The notes: generated from the sequence alone by a model not told the origin. A stretch of 64,000 bases of DNA from Oceanirhabdus sp942490885 (GCA_942490885.1 CALNYT010000002.1:62001-126000), one strand, 5' to 3'. Numbered from the stretch's first letter, positions 45,141 to 54,631 are shown. Translations and numbers: made by a program.

Positions 45141-46955
45141 TTAGAAAGTTACTTCACTAACTTCTTTTAAATAATTTGCTACCTTGATGAATACTAAATC
45201 CTGAGGGTTACCACTCTTTTCATAAGCAAATATATAGTACTCTTTTTCAGGGCTATCATATTTAAGCTCATAATAGGATTCACTCTCTGAAAAGCTTAAA
45301 TTCATATTTTTTAATGGAGAAGATTGAATAAACTCTTCTGCAATCTTTTTACTTTCTTCTTTTGATATTGGGTCTTTAGAGTATAAATAATTATAGTACG
45401 CCTTTATTAATTCAACGTAATCATTATTATTATCAACTTTATCAATATTTTTAGCTTTTTTAACCTCTTCTTCTATTTTTTTTGCTGCTGATGCTGAACC
45501 AGAAAACATGAATGGTTGTTTATCTTCAAGTGAAATACTTACATGAAATGTTCCTTCAGAATTACCTACCATAAGAATCCAATAAGTACCCATATCACCT
45601 ATTTCATTAGCATGAAAAGTGCTTTTATCAGCATCAAAATTAAAATAATCCTTTAGGGCTTTTGATGCAATCTCAAATGCTTCATCTGGAGTAAGTTCAG
45701 TTGATGTATCTTCATTAGAATTTTCAGCAGAATTATCATTTTTGTTTTCTACATTATTATTACTTTGTTTTTCTGTAGACTCATTATTGTTATTCTCAGT
45801 ATTGTTTTCATTTTGGACTTTATTAGCCTCAGTATTTTTGTTTTCAGTTTTTGTACTAAGAGCAGTTGTGTCTTTTACTGGATCACTTGCTGTAGAACAA
45901 CCCACAAGTAGCATTAGTGATAAAGCTAAGATAGATGCTGTTTTTGAAAATTTGTTATGTTTTTTAATCATTGTTATTCTCCTTACGATTTCTGATTTAT
46001 CTTCTATTAAACATGTAGCAATAGAACTTTGTTTATTCATGGACATTTTTTCTACTATGTTTATTATGGTCATGCCATAATTTGAATGTTCTTCTTTTGA
46101 AATATTCTTTAAAACTAGATTATCACATGAAAGTTCCATATCTCTTTTCATATATTTAAACATTATATGAATAAGAGGATTGAACCAATATACTGACTTA
46201 TACATTAAAATTAGATAATTTGTAATATTATCATACCTTTTCAAGTGACATAATTCATGATATATTATGAACTTTAAATCCTTATCTGAAAGATTATCTA
46301 ATAAATAATCAGGTATTAATATTTTTATTTTAAAGATTCCTGTAAGTGCAGGAGAAGAAAACTCAGTAGTTTTATATAACTTAATATTTCTTGAAATATT
46401 TAATTCTCTTTTTGAGTCATTTAATATATTAGAAATTGTTTTATCATTAAGTTCTTTTTGAAATCTCACAATCTTTTTCAGCGTAGTTAACTGAATAATA
46501 TATATGGTTAAGAAACTAAACAAACCTAAGAGCCATATTATTGAGGAAATATTTAATAATAGTTCAAGGGTGAAAATCTTTTTTATATTAGGAATTTCAT
46601 GTGTTTCTTTCTTATCTAGTACTACACCTTGAATTGAAGTTTTTTTGCTAAGGGGTACATTAGGATTAATTATAGAAACTAAATTGTCCCCAGTAACTTC
46701 TTTTACTTTTGATTCATTTAAGTTAACTGATGTGTGTGATTCAAAAAAACTTGGTAAGTTATAAATGCTTAGTTTAGACTCTATATTTATAGGGAATGAA
46801 AGAGTCAGTAGTATTAAAAACCACATTAAATATTTAACTTTTGGTGATAAAAAATTATGTAAGAGCTTTTGTAAAAGAAGCAAAACTAATAAAGCTATAG
46901 ATGCTTTTATAGATAATTTTATAATCATTAAGAATAAACTAATCATCTTGAACAT
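45141..46955 (-). CDS. BlaR1/MecR1-like M56 membrane metallopeptidase with lipobox-like segment and C-terminal domain
   Basis: 604 residues. The N-terminal three or four TM helices include IALLVLLLLQKLL and VKYLMWFLILLTLSFP, and another at about 135-160. The zinc site is YHELCHLKRYDN near 232 (H-E-x-x-H). After the last helix comes ASILALSLMLLVGCSTA near 345, a lipobox-like stretch, then an Asn/Glu/Lys-rich linker of about 70 residues and about 180 residues of soluble C-terminal domain with a repeated motif (DEAFEIASKALKDYFN; SKEESKKIAEEFI). There is no penicillin-binding domain. It should sense an extracytoplasmic signal and cleave the BlaI-like repressor. The start overlaps the end of that gene by 17 bases. 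Confidence 0.85.
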   Translation of the reverse strand: MFKMISLFLMIIKLSIKASIALLVLLLLQKLLHNFLSPKVKYLMWFLILLTLSFPINIESKLSIYNLPSFFESHTSVNLNESKVKEVTGDNLVSIINPNVPLSKKTSIQGVVLDKKETHEIPNIKKIFTLELLLNISSIIWLLGLFSFLTIYIIQLTTLKKIVRFQKELNDKTISNILNDSKRELNISRNIKLYKTTEFSSPALTGIFKIKILIPDYLLDNLSDKDLKFIIYHELCHLKRYDNITNYLILMYKSVYWFNPLIHIMFKYMKRDMELSCDNLVLKNISKEEHSNYGMTIINIVEKMSMNKQSSIATCLIEDKSEIVRRITMIKKHNKFSKTASILALSLMLLVGCSTASDPVKDTTALSTKTENKNTEANKVQNENNTENNNNESTEKQSNNNVENKNDNSAENSNEDTSTELTPDEAFEIASKALKDYFNFDADKSTFHANEIGDMGTYWILMVGNSEGTFHVSISLEDKQPFMFSGSASAAKKIEEEVKKAKNIDKVDNNNDYVELIKAYYNYLYSKDPISKEESKKIAEEFIQSSPLKNMNLSFSESESYYELKYDSPEKEYYIFAYEKSGNPQDLVFIKVANYLKEVSEVTF

Positions 46956-47322
46956 CCTTATCTAATAGTTTTTTTAGTTCTTCAATATCACTTTTAGAAA
47001 GATTTTTATCTTTAATAAAATAAGAGAACATGGCATTTAAAGAACCATCATAGAATTTTTGTAAAAATGATTTGCTCTCTTTATTTATATAATCTTTTTC
47101 ATCTATAAGAGGATAGTAGAAATATGTTCTACCTTCTTTTTTAAATGATATTGCATCTTTATTGAGCAATCTATTAATTAAGGTCTTAATAGTTTGCTCG
47201 GTCCAATCTTTTTTTGTTGATAAGAGTTCTGTTATTTCTTTTGTTCGTATAGGATTTAATTCCCATATAATTTTCATTACTTCAAACTCACTATCTGATA
47301 TTTTAGGTAAAGATTTTTTCAT
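46939..47322 (-). CDS. blaI: BlaI/MecI-family repressor
   Basis: 127 residues; AGGAGGCTGCCA precedes the ATG. The winged helix is visible: ISDSEFEVMKIIWELNPIRTKEI, then WTEQTIKTLINRLLNKDAISFKKEGRTYFYYPLI, the standard BlaI/MecI pattern. It should form a dimer that binds the two operators at 47339-47388 and be inactivated by the M56 protease encoded downstream in the same operon. The controlled resistance function is not evident in the window, since no beta-lactamase gene is present. Confidence 0.9.
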   Translation of the reverse strand: MKKSLPKISDSEFEVMKIIWELNPIRTKEITELLSTKKDWTEQTIKTLINRLLNKDAISFKKEGRTYFYYPLIDEKDYINKESKSFLQKFYDGSLNAMFSYFIKDKNLSKSDIEELKKLLDKDVQDD

Positions 47323-47338
47323 TGGCAGCCTCCTTATA

Positions 47339-47388
47339 GTTTACAACTGTAAACAAAAATAATACATCTATAGTTTACAACTGTAAAC
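47339..47388. promoter_or_regulatory. Two perfect BlaI-type operators
   Basis: GTTTACAACTGTAAAC occurs twice, at 47339-47354 and 47373-47388. Each is a perfect palindrome with the TACA...TGTA core of BlaI/MecI sites. Centres are 34 bases apart, about three helix turns. They lie just upstream of the blaI gene, so the repressor autoregulates. Confidence 0.9.
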
Positions 47389-47451
47389 GTAAAAAGTCAA
47401 TTTAAAATTATGGTGTTTACAATTAAATAATATAATTATTTTAAAGAATAA

Positions 47452-47486
47452 AAAGGTTGTTAACAAAATAAATTCATTAACAACCT
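47452..47486 (-). terminator. Intrinsic terminator of the membrane protein gene at 47508
   Basis: AAGGTTGTTAA pairs with TTAACAACCTT around a 13-base loop; the minus strand continues into TTTTTATTC. Confidence 0.75.
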
Positions 47487-47507
47487 TAGGTAGCTTTTTA
47501 TTATATT

Positions 47508-48194
47508 TTATTTAGGTAACATCATATCATTCAACTTGCAGAAAGAGTTAAACATATTATAAATCGCTTTAAAAGCGTTAGTTTTAAGAGCTTTATAGAA
47601 GATAAAAGAGGAGGCTAAAGCACCTATTGTATTACATACAACATCTTTCATAGTATCGAAAACTCCAGTATCTATGGCATGCTGAGTATTCATACCAAAG
47701 AATTGATCAATGCTAAATTCATATATCTCCCATACTATGCCTGTGGTCATGGTAAGAGTAAAGGCAAAAATGAAATATACCAATAAAGGTACTTGTACAG
47801 CTTTATACCTATGAAAAACTATGAATACAAGCATTAGGAATAACATCATGAATATTACACCTGATATTGTATGCATGAACGTATCCCAACGTTTAATAGT
47901 TCCGTAGCCACCGAGGACTGAGCCGATGAATATTGAACAATATGAAAAAACCATACATATTGCAACAGGTTCATAATTAAAATTCACTTTAAATAGCTTT
48001 TTTATGATTAATGGGATATATGTTATCCCTATTAAAGCTAGTGATGATAATATTCTTACAATATTCAAATTAAATGTATTGTATATGATTGCAAATATGG
48101 TGAGTAATCTAAGGATGATCAAAAAGGCTTCTTCACTTTTTGAGTCAAATGTCCTTAGGGAATAACTAAATGATTTTTTTAATAGTTCTAACAT
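47508..48194 (-). CDS. Membrane protein, YjdF/DUF2238-like
   Basis: 228 residues with about six hydrophobic segments (AFLIILRLLTIFAIIYNTF; IVRILSSLALIGITYIPLI; GVIFMMLFLMLVFIVF; LLVYFIFAFTLTMTTGIVW). The conserved motif WDTFMHTISG at about 104, WEIYEFSIDQFFGMNTQ at about 155, and DTGVFDTMKDVVCNTIGAL near 175 match the DUF2238/YjdF pattern, whose role is unknown. It is in a single-gene unit with its own terminator. Confidence 0.65.
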   Translation of the reverse strand: MLELLKKSFSYSLRTFDSKSEEAFLIILRLLTIFAIIYNTFNLNIVRILSSLALIGITYIPLIIKKLFKVNFNYEPVAICMVFSYCSIFIGSVLGGYGTIKRWDTFMHTISGVIFMMLFLMLVFIVFHRYKAVQVPLLVYFIFAFTLTMTTGIVWEIYEFSIDQFFGMNTQHAIDTGVFDTMKDVVCNTIGALASSFIFYKALKTNAFKAIYNMFNSFCKLNDMMLPK

Positions 48195-48354
48195 AGTCAG
48201 CTCCTTCTATGGTAAATTTTGCTTATAAAAAGATTATAACTAATATATATTAATAAAATCTTAAATTATTAATAATAATTCTTTAAAATTCAATGACTGA
48301 AACTCTGAAGAGAGAAAACAGAGTAAAAAACAATATCTTATGGATTTTTAACTA

Positions 48355-48385
48355 AAAAAACCTCCAAGAAATTTGGAGGTTTTTT
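48355..48385 (-). terminator. Terminator overlapping the stop of the Crp/Fnr gene
   Basis: AAAAAACCTCC pairs with GGAGGTTTTTT around AAGAAATTT. The minus-strand U-tract comes directly after the gene's stop codon. Confidence 0.85.
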
Positions 48386-49112
48386 ATAAAAGCATATCAT
48401 TTAAATCATTTATATCTTTAACGATTATTTTTTTATTTCCTTGTATTTCGATTAACCCTTGTTTTTGCATTGAGCGGAGTTTTCTACTCATAGTCTCTCT
48501 TGTTAGACCTGCATAACTGCCCATTTCCTCACGGTTCATGGTCATATTCAGATGTATACCATCATCAGCTTCAACACCGAAATCTTTTATTAAACTTAAT
48601 AATAATCCAGCAACTTTAGCATCTACATTATTAGTACTAAGCCTATATACAAGGCTCTCAATTTTATTTATTCTATCATAGGCTTCTTCTAATATTTTCA
48701 GAGTTACTCTAGGATACTTTAAAATTATATCTTCAAATTCGTGTTTATCAAGAGTACAAATAACTGTGTCCTCTAAAGCTTCAGCACTAAAATCAAAGGT
48801 GGTTTCCCTTAAAAGGTTAAAAGCTCCAATAAAACTGAAATAATTAGGAGACAAGATGTATAATATTAATTCCTTACCATCAGGCGTGTAACGAAATATC
48901 TTAACTTTTCCACTACAGAGCATATATAGTTTTCTAGCAGTCTCTCCCTCAGAGAAAATTCTTTCTCCTTTTTTATATCTTTTCCTTACTGTACCTTTTG
49001 AAACTTCTTTAAGTTGAGTTGGTTCTAAACTAGATAGAAAAGGGACTGTTTGTAAACAATAATCGTATTCGCAATTAAGACAATTCTGACTATGTGCGCT
49101 ACATTTTTTCAT
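48384..49112 (-). CDS. Crp/Fnr-family regulator with N-terminal Cys cluster
   Basis: 242 residues from the ATG at 49112, eight bases after GAGGTGG; two earlier in-frame GTG codons overlap that site. Cys residues at 4, 11, 14 and 19 (MKKCSAHSQNCLNCEYDYC) match an FNR-type iron-sulfur site. The cNMP-like beta barrel follows (RIFSEGETARKLYMLCSGKVKIF), then the helix-turn-helix NREEMGSYAGLTRETMSRKL near 200 (E-x-x-S-R pattern for half-site TGTGA/TTGAT). It probably senses oxygen, redox or NO. It lies 180 bases downstream of pflA, and a perfect TGTGA-N6-TCACA palindrome precedes pflB. Confidence 0.85.
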   Translation of the reverse strand: MKKCSAHSQNCLNCEYDYCLQTVPFLSSLEPTQLKEVSKGTVRKRYKKGERIFSEGETARKLYMLCSGKVKIFRYTPDGKELILYILSPNYFSFIGAFNLLRETTFDFSAEALEDTVICTLDKHEFEDIILKYPRVTLKILEEAYDRINKIESLVYRLSTNNVDAKVAGLLLSLIKDFGVEADDGIHLNMTMNREEMGSYAGLTRETMSRKLRSMQKQGLIEIQGNKKIIVKDINDLNDMLL

Positions 49113-49247
49113 GAAAATCACCACCTCATATATAACTCATTTTTCAGTATTTTATTATAACACTATATTAATAGTTCATTCGCTTATAAGTTCAGTTCGA
49201 TAGAACCATTGTACTACAGATTATCTTATAATTCTATACAATATAAT

Positions 49248-49283
49248 GAACCACTTCAAATTAATTCAAATGAAGCGGTTCAT
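49248..49283 (-). terminator. Intrinsic terminator after pflA
   Basis: TGAACCACTTCA pairs with TGAAGCGGTTCA (one wobble) around AAATTAATTCAAA. It ends the pflB-pflA transcript. Confidence 0.75.
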
Positions 49284-49295
49284 TGTATTTATATT

Positions 49296-50042
49296 TTAAA
49301 TTTCTAAGAATGGTTTGCGAGCATTCTTTATTAAGTTGTTAACAATTCCTTGTAATTCTTGAACCTTGTTTTTACACATTGGTTCGATACCTTCAAGTTT
49401 ATATTTCATATTTAATCTTTTATATTTATTTGTACCTAGGTTATGATAAGGCAGTAGTTCAACCTTTTCAGCAGTAGGTATTTCTTCATTAACTATAGTG
49501 CTGATTTTCTCTATATGTTCTTTTGAATCAGTCATACCAGGAACAACAACATGGCGTACCCATACAGGTGTATTAGAAGCTCTTATTGCATCTAAGAAAG
49601 TGTTTACTCCCTTAGAATCTTGACCTGTAAGTTCTTTATAACCTATGCTGTCTATATGCTTTATATCAAGAAGAACAAGATCAGCATACTTAAGTATCTC
49701 GTCATATTCACCGAATCCATACCCTGAAGTATCGATACATGTATGAATGCCATTTTCTTTACAAAGTTTCAGGCATTCAACAAGAAATTCAGGTTGCATA
49801 AGGGGGTCACCACCAGAGAAAGTAACTCCTCCATTGGAACGTTCAAAGTAAGGCTTAAAACGCTTGATTTTAGAAACTAACTGTTCTGGGGTATATTCAG
49901 ATCCTTCATTTACTTGCCATGTGTCAGGGTTATGGCAATACGCACATCTAAGCTTACATCCTTGGAAAAATACTACCGTTCTTACTCCAGGTCCATCTAC
50001 TAATCCCATACTTTCAATAGAGTGAACTCTTCCAATTGTCAT
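49296..50042 (-). CDS. pflA: Pyruvate formate-lyase activating enzyme (radical SAM)
   Basis: 248 residues from the ATG at 50042, which has AAGGTGGTG correctly placed; the open frame extends four codons upstream. The radical SAM motif is GCKLRCAYCHNPDTW near residue 25 (C-x3-C-x2-C). GGVTFSGGDPLMQPEF near 70 binds SAM. TSGYG and LLDIKHID near 115-125, and VVPGMTDS near 160 are typical. It puts the glycyl radical on PflB. It is 33 bases downstream of pflB in one operon. Confidence 0.96.
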   Translation of the reverse strand: MTIGRVHSIESMGLVDGPGVRTVVFFQGCKLRCAYCHNPDTWQVNEGSEYTPEQLVSKIKRFKPYFERSNGGVTFSGGDPLMQPEFLVECLKLCKENGIHTCIDTSGYGFGEYDEILKYADLVLLDIKHIDSIGYKELTGQDSKGVNTFLDAIRASNTPVWVRHVVVPGMTDSKEHIEKISTIVNEEIPTAEKVELLPYHNLGTNKYKRLNMKYKLEGIEPMCKNKVQELQGIVNNLIKNARKPFLEI

Positions 50043-50075
50043 AGATAACACCACCTTATACTAATATTTTATGAA

Positions 50076-52331
50076 TTACATTGATTCATGGAATGTTCTG
50101 CTTATTACTTCTAATTGTTGTGATCTTGTTAATCTATTAAAGTTAACTGCATATCCAGAAACTCTAATTGTTAATGTTGGATATTTATCAGGGTTTTCCA
50201 TAGCGTCCAGAAGAGTTTCTCTATTAAGAACGTTAACATTTAAGTGGAATGCTGCTTGAGCAAAATATCCATCCATTATAGATACTAAGTTGTTAATTCT
50301 ATCTTCCTCTGTTTTTCCAAGTGCATCTGGAACGATTGAAAATGTATTTGAAATACCATCTTGACACCATTCTCTATATGGAATTTTTGCAACTGAGTTT
50401 AGTGAAGCAAGTGCTCCGTTTTCATCTCTACCGTGCATTGGGTTAGCACCAGGTGCTAAAGGCTCACCAGCTTTTCTTCCATCTGGAGTAGCTCCAGTTT
50501 TCTTACCATATACAACATTTGAAGTAATAGTAAGTGCTGATAAAGTATGCTCGGCATTTCTATATGTTTCATGTTTTTTAAGTTCACTAGAAAATTTCTT
50601 AATAACTTCAACAGCGATATCATCAACTCTATCATCGTCATTTCCGTATTTAGGGAAGTCACCATCTATTTCAAAATCAGTAGTGATTCCTTCTTCATTT
50701 CTAATAGCTTTAACTTTAGCATATTTAAGAGCACTTAAGCTATCAGCTACACTTGATATACCAGCTACACCAAAGGCCATATATCTGTGAACCTGTGAAT
50801 CGTGAAGAGCCATCTGACCAGCTTCATAAGCGTATTTATCGTGCATATAATGAATAGTATTCATTGTGTCTACGTAAAGTCCAGCAATATATTCCATTAC
50901 TTTCCAGTAATTATCTTTAACTTTATTGAAGTCAAGAACTTCATCAGTAATTCTCTCTATTCCAGGAACAACAGTTATTCTGTTTCCTTGTCTATCTAAT
51001 TTAACTTCATCAACACCACCGTTGATAGCATATAATAATGCTTTAGAAAGGTTAGTTCTTGCTCCGAAGAATTGCATTTGTTTACCAATCTGCATTCCAG
51101 ATACACAACAAGCTATACCGTAGTCATCACCATAAATAGGTCTCATAATATCATCGTTCTCATACTGTATTGCACCAGTCTCTATTGACATGTGAGTACA
51201 GTATTTTTTGAAGTTTTCAGGTAATTTTTCAGACCAAAGAACTGTCATATTTGGTTCTGGAGCTGGGTTAAGGTTTGTTAAAGTGTGTAAGAATCTATAA
51301 GCAGTTTTTGTAACATGATGCTTACCATTAACGCCAATACCACCAATTGCTTCAGTTATCCAGTTTGGATCTCCAGCAAATAAATCATTATATTCAGGAG
51401 TTCTTAAGTGTCTTACTAATCTTAATTTGATTACAAACTGATCAATTAACTCTTGAGCTTCAGCTTCAGTTAAAGCTCCGTTTCTTAAATCTCTTTCTAT
51501 ATAACAGTCAAGGAATGCTGTGTTTCTTCCAAGAGACATAGCAGCTCCGTTATTTTCTTTAACAGCAGCAAGGTATCCAAAGTATACAGCTTGAACTGCT
51601 TCTCTAGCATTCTTAGATGGTTCTGATATATCACAACCATAAGTAGCTGCCATTGCTTTTATATCATGTAATGCTCTGATTTGAGTAGAAAGTTCTTCTC
51701 TAGCTCTTATTGTATCTTCATTAGCAGCTCCTTTTAGGTTAGCTAAATCCTTTTGCCTTTCTTTTATTAAGAAATCCATACCATAAAGAGCAATTCTTCT
51801 ATAGTCACCAATGATTCTTCCTCTTCCATATGCATCAGGAAGACCTGTAAGTAGACCAACTGTTCTAGCTAGTTTAGTTTCTTTTGTATATGCATCGAAA
51901 ACACCTTGGTTATGTGTTTTTCTATATTCATTAAAGTGTTTGTTGATTTCTGGATTCATTTCAAAGCCATAAGCTTCAAGTGAGTTTTCAACCATTCTAA
52001 ATCCACCATAAGGATTCATGATTCTTTTTAATGGAGCATCTGTTTGAAAACCAACGATTACTTCGTTATCTTTATCTATATATCCAGGAGCAAAATTATT
52101 GATTCCTGAAATCATCTGAGTTTCAACATCAATAATTCCCTTTTTAACTTCTTCGATTATTAACTTATGTGACTTTTCCCATACCTTGTCAGTTCTCTCA
52201 GTAGTAGTTGCTAAGAATGAGTGATCTCCTTCATAAGCAGTATAGTTTTTAGCTATGAAATTTCTAACATCTATTTCTTCTTGCCATGTACCTTCTATAA
52301 AGCCATCCCATTGTTTAAACATATCTTCCAC
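50076..52331 (-). CDS. pflB: Formate C-acetyltransferase (pyruvate formate-lyase)
   Basis: 751 residues, usual family length; GGGGTGGAAG precedes the ATG. The two active-site Cys are in GIACCVSGMQIGKQMQFFGAR near 406, and the glycyl radical loop is TIRVSGYAVNFNRLT near 722. N-terminal FKQWDGFIEGTWQEEIDVRNF is typical. The enzyme turns pyruvate plus CoA into acetyl-CoA plus formate in anaerobic fermentation; the radical is lost in oxygen. The operon also includes pflA, and the Crp/Fnr-type regulator lies next downstream. Confidence 0.97.
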   Translation of the reverse strand: MEDMFKQWDGFIEGTWQEEIDVRNFIAKNYTAYEGDHSFLATTTERTDKVWEKSHKLIIEEVKKGIIDVETQMISGINNFAPGYIDKDNEVIVGFQTDAPLKRIMNPYGGFRMVENSLEAYGFEMNPEINKHFNEYRKTHNQGVFDAYTKETKLARTVGLLTGLPDAYGRGRIIGDYRRIALYGMDFLIKERQKDLANLKGAANEDTIRAREELSTQIRALHDIKAMAATYGCDISEPSKNAREAVQAVYFGYLAAVKENNGAAMSLGRNTAFLDCYIERDLRNGALTEAEAQELIDQFVIKLRLVRHLRTPEYNDLFAGDPNWITEAIGGIGVNGKHHVTKTAYRFLHTLTNLNPAPEPNMTVLWSEKLPENFKKYCTHMSIETGAIQYENDDIMRPIYGDDYGIACCVSGMQIGKQMQFFGARTNLSKALLYAINGGVDEVKLDRQGNRITVVPGIERITDEVLDFNKVKDNYWKVMEYIAGLYVDTMNTIHYMHDKYAYEAGQMALHDSQVHRYMAFGVAGISSVADSLSALKYAKVKAIRNEEGITTDFEIDGDFPKYGNDDDRVDDIAVEVIKKFSSELKKHETYRNAEHTLSALTITSNVVYGKKTGATPDGRKAGEPLAPGANPMHGRDENGALASLNSVAKIPYREWCQDGISNTFSIVPDALGKTEEDRINNLVSIMDGYFAQAAFHLNVNVLNRETLLDAMENPDKYPTLTIRVSGYAVNFNRLTRSQQLEVISRTFHESM

Positions 52332-52695
52332 CCCTTCAAAAAAATTTAAATTTAGATTTTAAATAAAAAATTTATGTAAATATATGTAAAATACTGTCTT
52401 TTATGAATTTTATCTTGCAGGATTATTATATTCTGTTGAAAAAATGAAAGATGTGATTGCAATCACAGAAATAAAAAAATGATAAATAATTTTTATTATC
52501 CGTTAATAATTTATCGCAGTAACGATTTACTATTTTCACGTGGTAAAATAGATAAGGAAAACCAAACAAAACTCAATGTGAGGAGTGTAATTATTTATAC
52601 AAAAGATTAAGTATAATAAGTAAAAGAATATAGTGATTATGTTATAATCAGATTGAAAATAATCATTAAGAAAAAACTAATTAGGCGGTGTAAAG
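52332..52695. other. Divergent intergenic region between pflB and yeiH
   Basis: 364 AT-rich bases that hold the promoters of both genes. The only element I can support is the palindrome at 52452-52467, listed separately. Several TATAAT-like boxes are present, but I cannot choose among them. Confidence 0.5.
52452..52467. promoter_or_regulatory. Perfect Crp/Fnr-type palindrome TGTGATTGCAATCACA
   Basis: The 16-base palindrome contains TGTGA-N6-TCACA, the consensus of Crp-family sites. It lies 121 bases upstream of the pflB ATG and 229 bases upstream of the divergent yeiH start. The Crp/Fnr-family protein encoded at 48384 is the obvious candidate ligand. Confidence 0.75.
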
Positions 52696-53709
52696 ATGGA
52701 TAAATTCAAAAAGATTTTGCCAGGACTTATATTGACTTCTATTATTTCTATAGTAAGTATATATATTGACAGAATCATGGTTGAAAATTTTAATTTAAGA
52801 CTAGAGGCGGTAACATATGCTATTATCTTTGGAATTATTTACAATAATATATTGAAAACTTCTGAAGTTTTAAAGCCTGGAATAAAATATTCTGCTAAGA
52901 AGCTTTTAAAGATAGGGATAGTATTGTTAGGATTTAAATTGAGTATTTTCTCTATTGTTGAATTGGGGCCAAGTATTATCATAATGGTGCTCATATTAAT
53001 ACCTAGTGTATTTTTAATTTCAAACTTACTTGGAAAGCTTTTGGGAATAGATGTTAAATTAGCAACGTTAATTGGTGTGGGGTCTAGCATATGTGGCGCA
53101 TCGGCTATAGTAGCTGTTTCACCATGTATTGACGCAGAGGAAGAAGATGCTACAGCAGCTGTTGCTATAGTGAGTCTTTTAGGAGTAATTGGGGTGATAA
53201 TTTATCCTGTAATAGCATCGGCTCTAATAAGTATTTCAGAATCTCAATATGGGGTTTGGTGCGGGTTATCATTACAAGGTGTAGCTCATGCGGTTGGAGC
53301 AGCTTTTGCTGGAGGAGATGTTTCAGGGGAAGTTGGGACTCTTGTTAAGATGGCTCGAGTTATAATGCTTGTACCAACATCCATAGTCCTTAGTATTATA
53401 TTCTCTAAGGGTGGGAACGGAGATAAAAAGAAAGCTAAATTTCCTATGTATGTCTTATATTTCGTAATTGCGGTAATTATATCTAGTGTTTACGAGAAAT
53501 TCGTAGGAAATGTGAATGTGATAAATGATATAATTCATTATTTGGTTAAATTGAGTAAATTTTTAATACTTATGGCTATGGCAGGTATGGGGCTTGGAGT
53601 TGATCTTAAGAGTTTTATTAAGAAAGGCGCAAAGGGATTTGTTATGGGATTAATTTTGTTTGCTATAATATCCATTACTACTATTTTTGGGATAATTAAA
53701 TTTATATAA
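52696..53709 (+). CDS. YeiH-family (UPF0324) putative sulfate exporter
   Basis: 337 residues; AGGCGGTGTAAAG precedes the ATG. About ten TM helices. Conserved core GVGSSICGASAIVAVSPCIDAEEEDATAAVAIVSLLG at about 126-162 (the G-x-S-I-C-G-A-S-A motif) and GLSLQGVAHAVGAAFAGGD near 198 are the family hallmark. MAMAGMGLGVDLKSF lies near 300. The family is annotated as putative sulfate exporters in the plasma membrane; function is little proven. Confidence 0.88.
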   Translation: MDKFKKILPGLILTSIISIVSIYIDRIMVENFNLRLEAVTYAIIFGIIYNNILKTSEVLKPGIKYSAKKLLKIGIVLLGFKLSIFSIVELGPSIIIMVLILIPSVFLISNLLGKLLGIDVKLATLIGVGSSICGASAIVAVSPCIDAEEEDATAAVAIVSLLGVIGVIIYPVIASALISISESQYGVWCGLSLQGVAHAVGAAFAGGDVSGEVGTLVKMARVIMLVPTSIVLSIIFSKGGNGDKKKAKFPMYVLYFVIAVIISSVYEKFVGNVNVINDIIHYLVKLSKFLILMAMAGMGLGVDLKSFIKKGAKGFVMGLILFAIISITTIFGIIKFI

Positions 53710-54042
53710 GTAACAGAAGGTAATGACTAAAACTTTAATAAAAAAGTATATTAAATCACAAGATATGTTTTAAAGCTATTGAGAGTAAATAAGTGGTGGA
53801 TTTCGCTTATTGCGATTGGACTCTACTATTGTCTAGACCTAGACCGTTCATTAAGTTGAACGGTCTTTTTATTCTGTAGAGAAAGTCATATAGTTAGAAA
53901 TTAAAAAATAAACTTATTAAAGGTGGTATTGATTTCCATAAATAAATTCCAGAAAAGTATTGAATTTTTAAATGGAATCGCATATAATATAATAGAGTAA
54001 TCGATACTATCTAAAACAATAAATAATACTCGGAGGTAAAGT
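53710..54042. other. Intergenic stretch before lemA
   Basis: 333 bases with no supported ORF. It holds the terminator at 53841-53870 and, further right, the promoter region of lemA (for example TATAATATAATAG at about 53985). Nothing else stands out. Confidence 0.5.
53841..53870 (+). terminator. Intrinsic terminator
   Basis: AGACCGTTCA at 53841-53850 pairs with TGAACGGTCT around TTAAGT, followed by TTTTATT. It ends the yeiH transcript. Confidence 0.85.
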
Positions 54043-54588
54043 ATGAAAAAACTTATTTTGGGGATTGCAGCATTTGTAGCTGTAGTGTTATTGTACTCAG
54101 GCATGACTTATAATGGATTAGTTTCTGTAGATGAAGATGTACATAACAAGTGGGCACAGGTTGAAAATAATTATCAAAGAAGAGCGGATTTAATACCAAA
54201 TTTAGTTAACACAGTTAAGGGATATTTAGATCATGAGTCTAAGGTATTAACAGAAATAGCAGGTTTAAGAAGTGGATATCAAAATGCAAAAAGTTTAAAA
54301 GAATTTGATGAAATTGATACAAAGTTAAATACTATGTTGAAAGTGACAGTAGAGGCATATCCTGATTTGAAAGCTAATGAGAATTTTATGAAACTTGAAG
54401 ATGAACTTGCTGGTACTGAGAATAGAATAGCAATAGCTAGAAAAGATTATAACGATTCTGTAACGAAATATAACAAGAAAATAAAGAAATTCCCTACTAA
54501 TATGTTTGCAAATATGTTTGGATTTGAAAATATAGATCTTTATACTGCTGCACCAGGGGCAGAAAAAGCACCTGATGTGAATTTCTAA
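54043..54588 (+). CDS. lemA: LemA family protein
   Basis: 181 residues; CGGAGGTAAAGT precedes the ATG. One N-terminal TM helix (LILGIAAFVAVVLLYSGMTYNGLV) is followed by the LemA signature VDEDVHNKWAQVENNYQRRADLIPNLVNTVKGY near 30-62. The rest is helical (LDHESKVLTEIAGLRSGYQNAK), ending near FPTNMFANMFGF, which is typical. It is membrane-anchored with the helical domain outside. LemA genes are often paired with TPM-domain genes, as here (43 bases apart). The precise role is unknown. Confidence 0.93.
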   Translation: MKKLILGIAAFVAVVLLYSGMTYNGLVSVDEDVHNKWAQVENNYQRRADLIPNLVNTVKGYLDHESKVLTEIAGLRSGYQNAKSLKEFDEIDTKLNTMLKVTVEAYPDLKANENFMKLEDELAGTENRIAIARKDYNDSVTKYNKKIKKFPTNMFANMFGFENIDLYTAAPGAEKAPDVNF

Positions 54589-54631
54589 AACTTAGTATAG
54601 GTACTAAATAGAGTTAAAGGAGTTTATGTGA

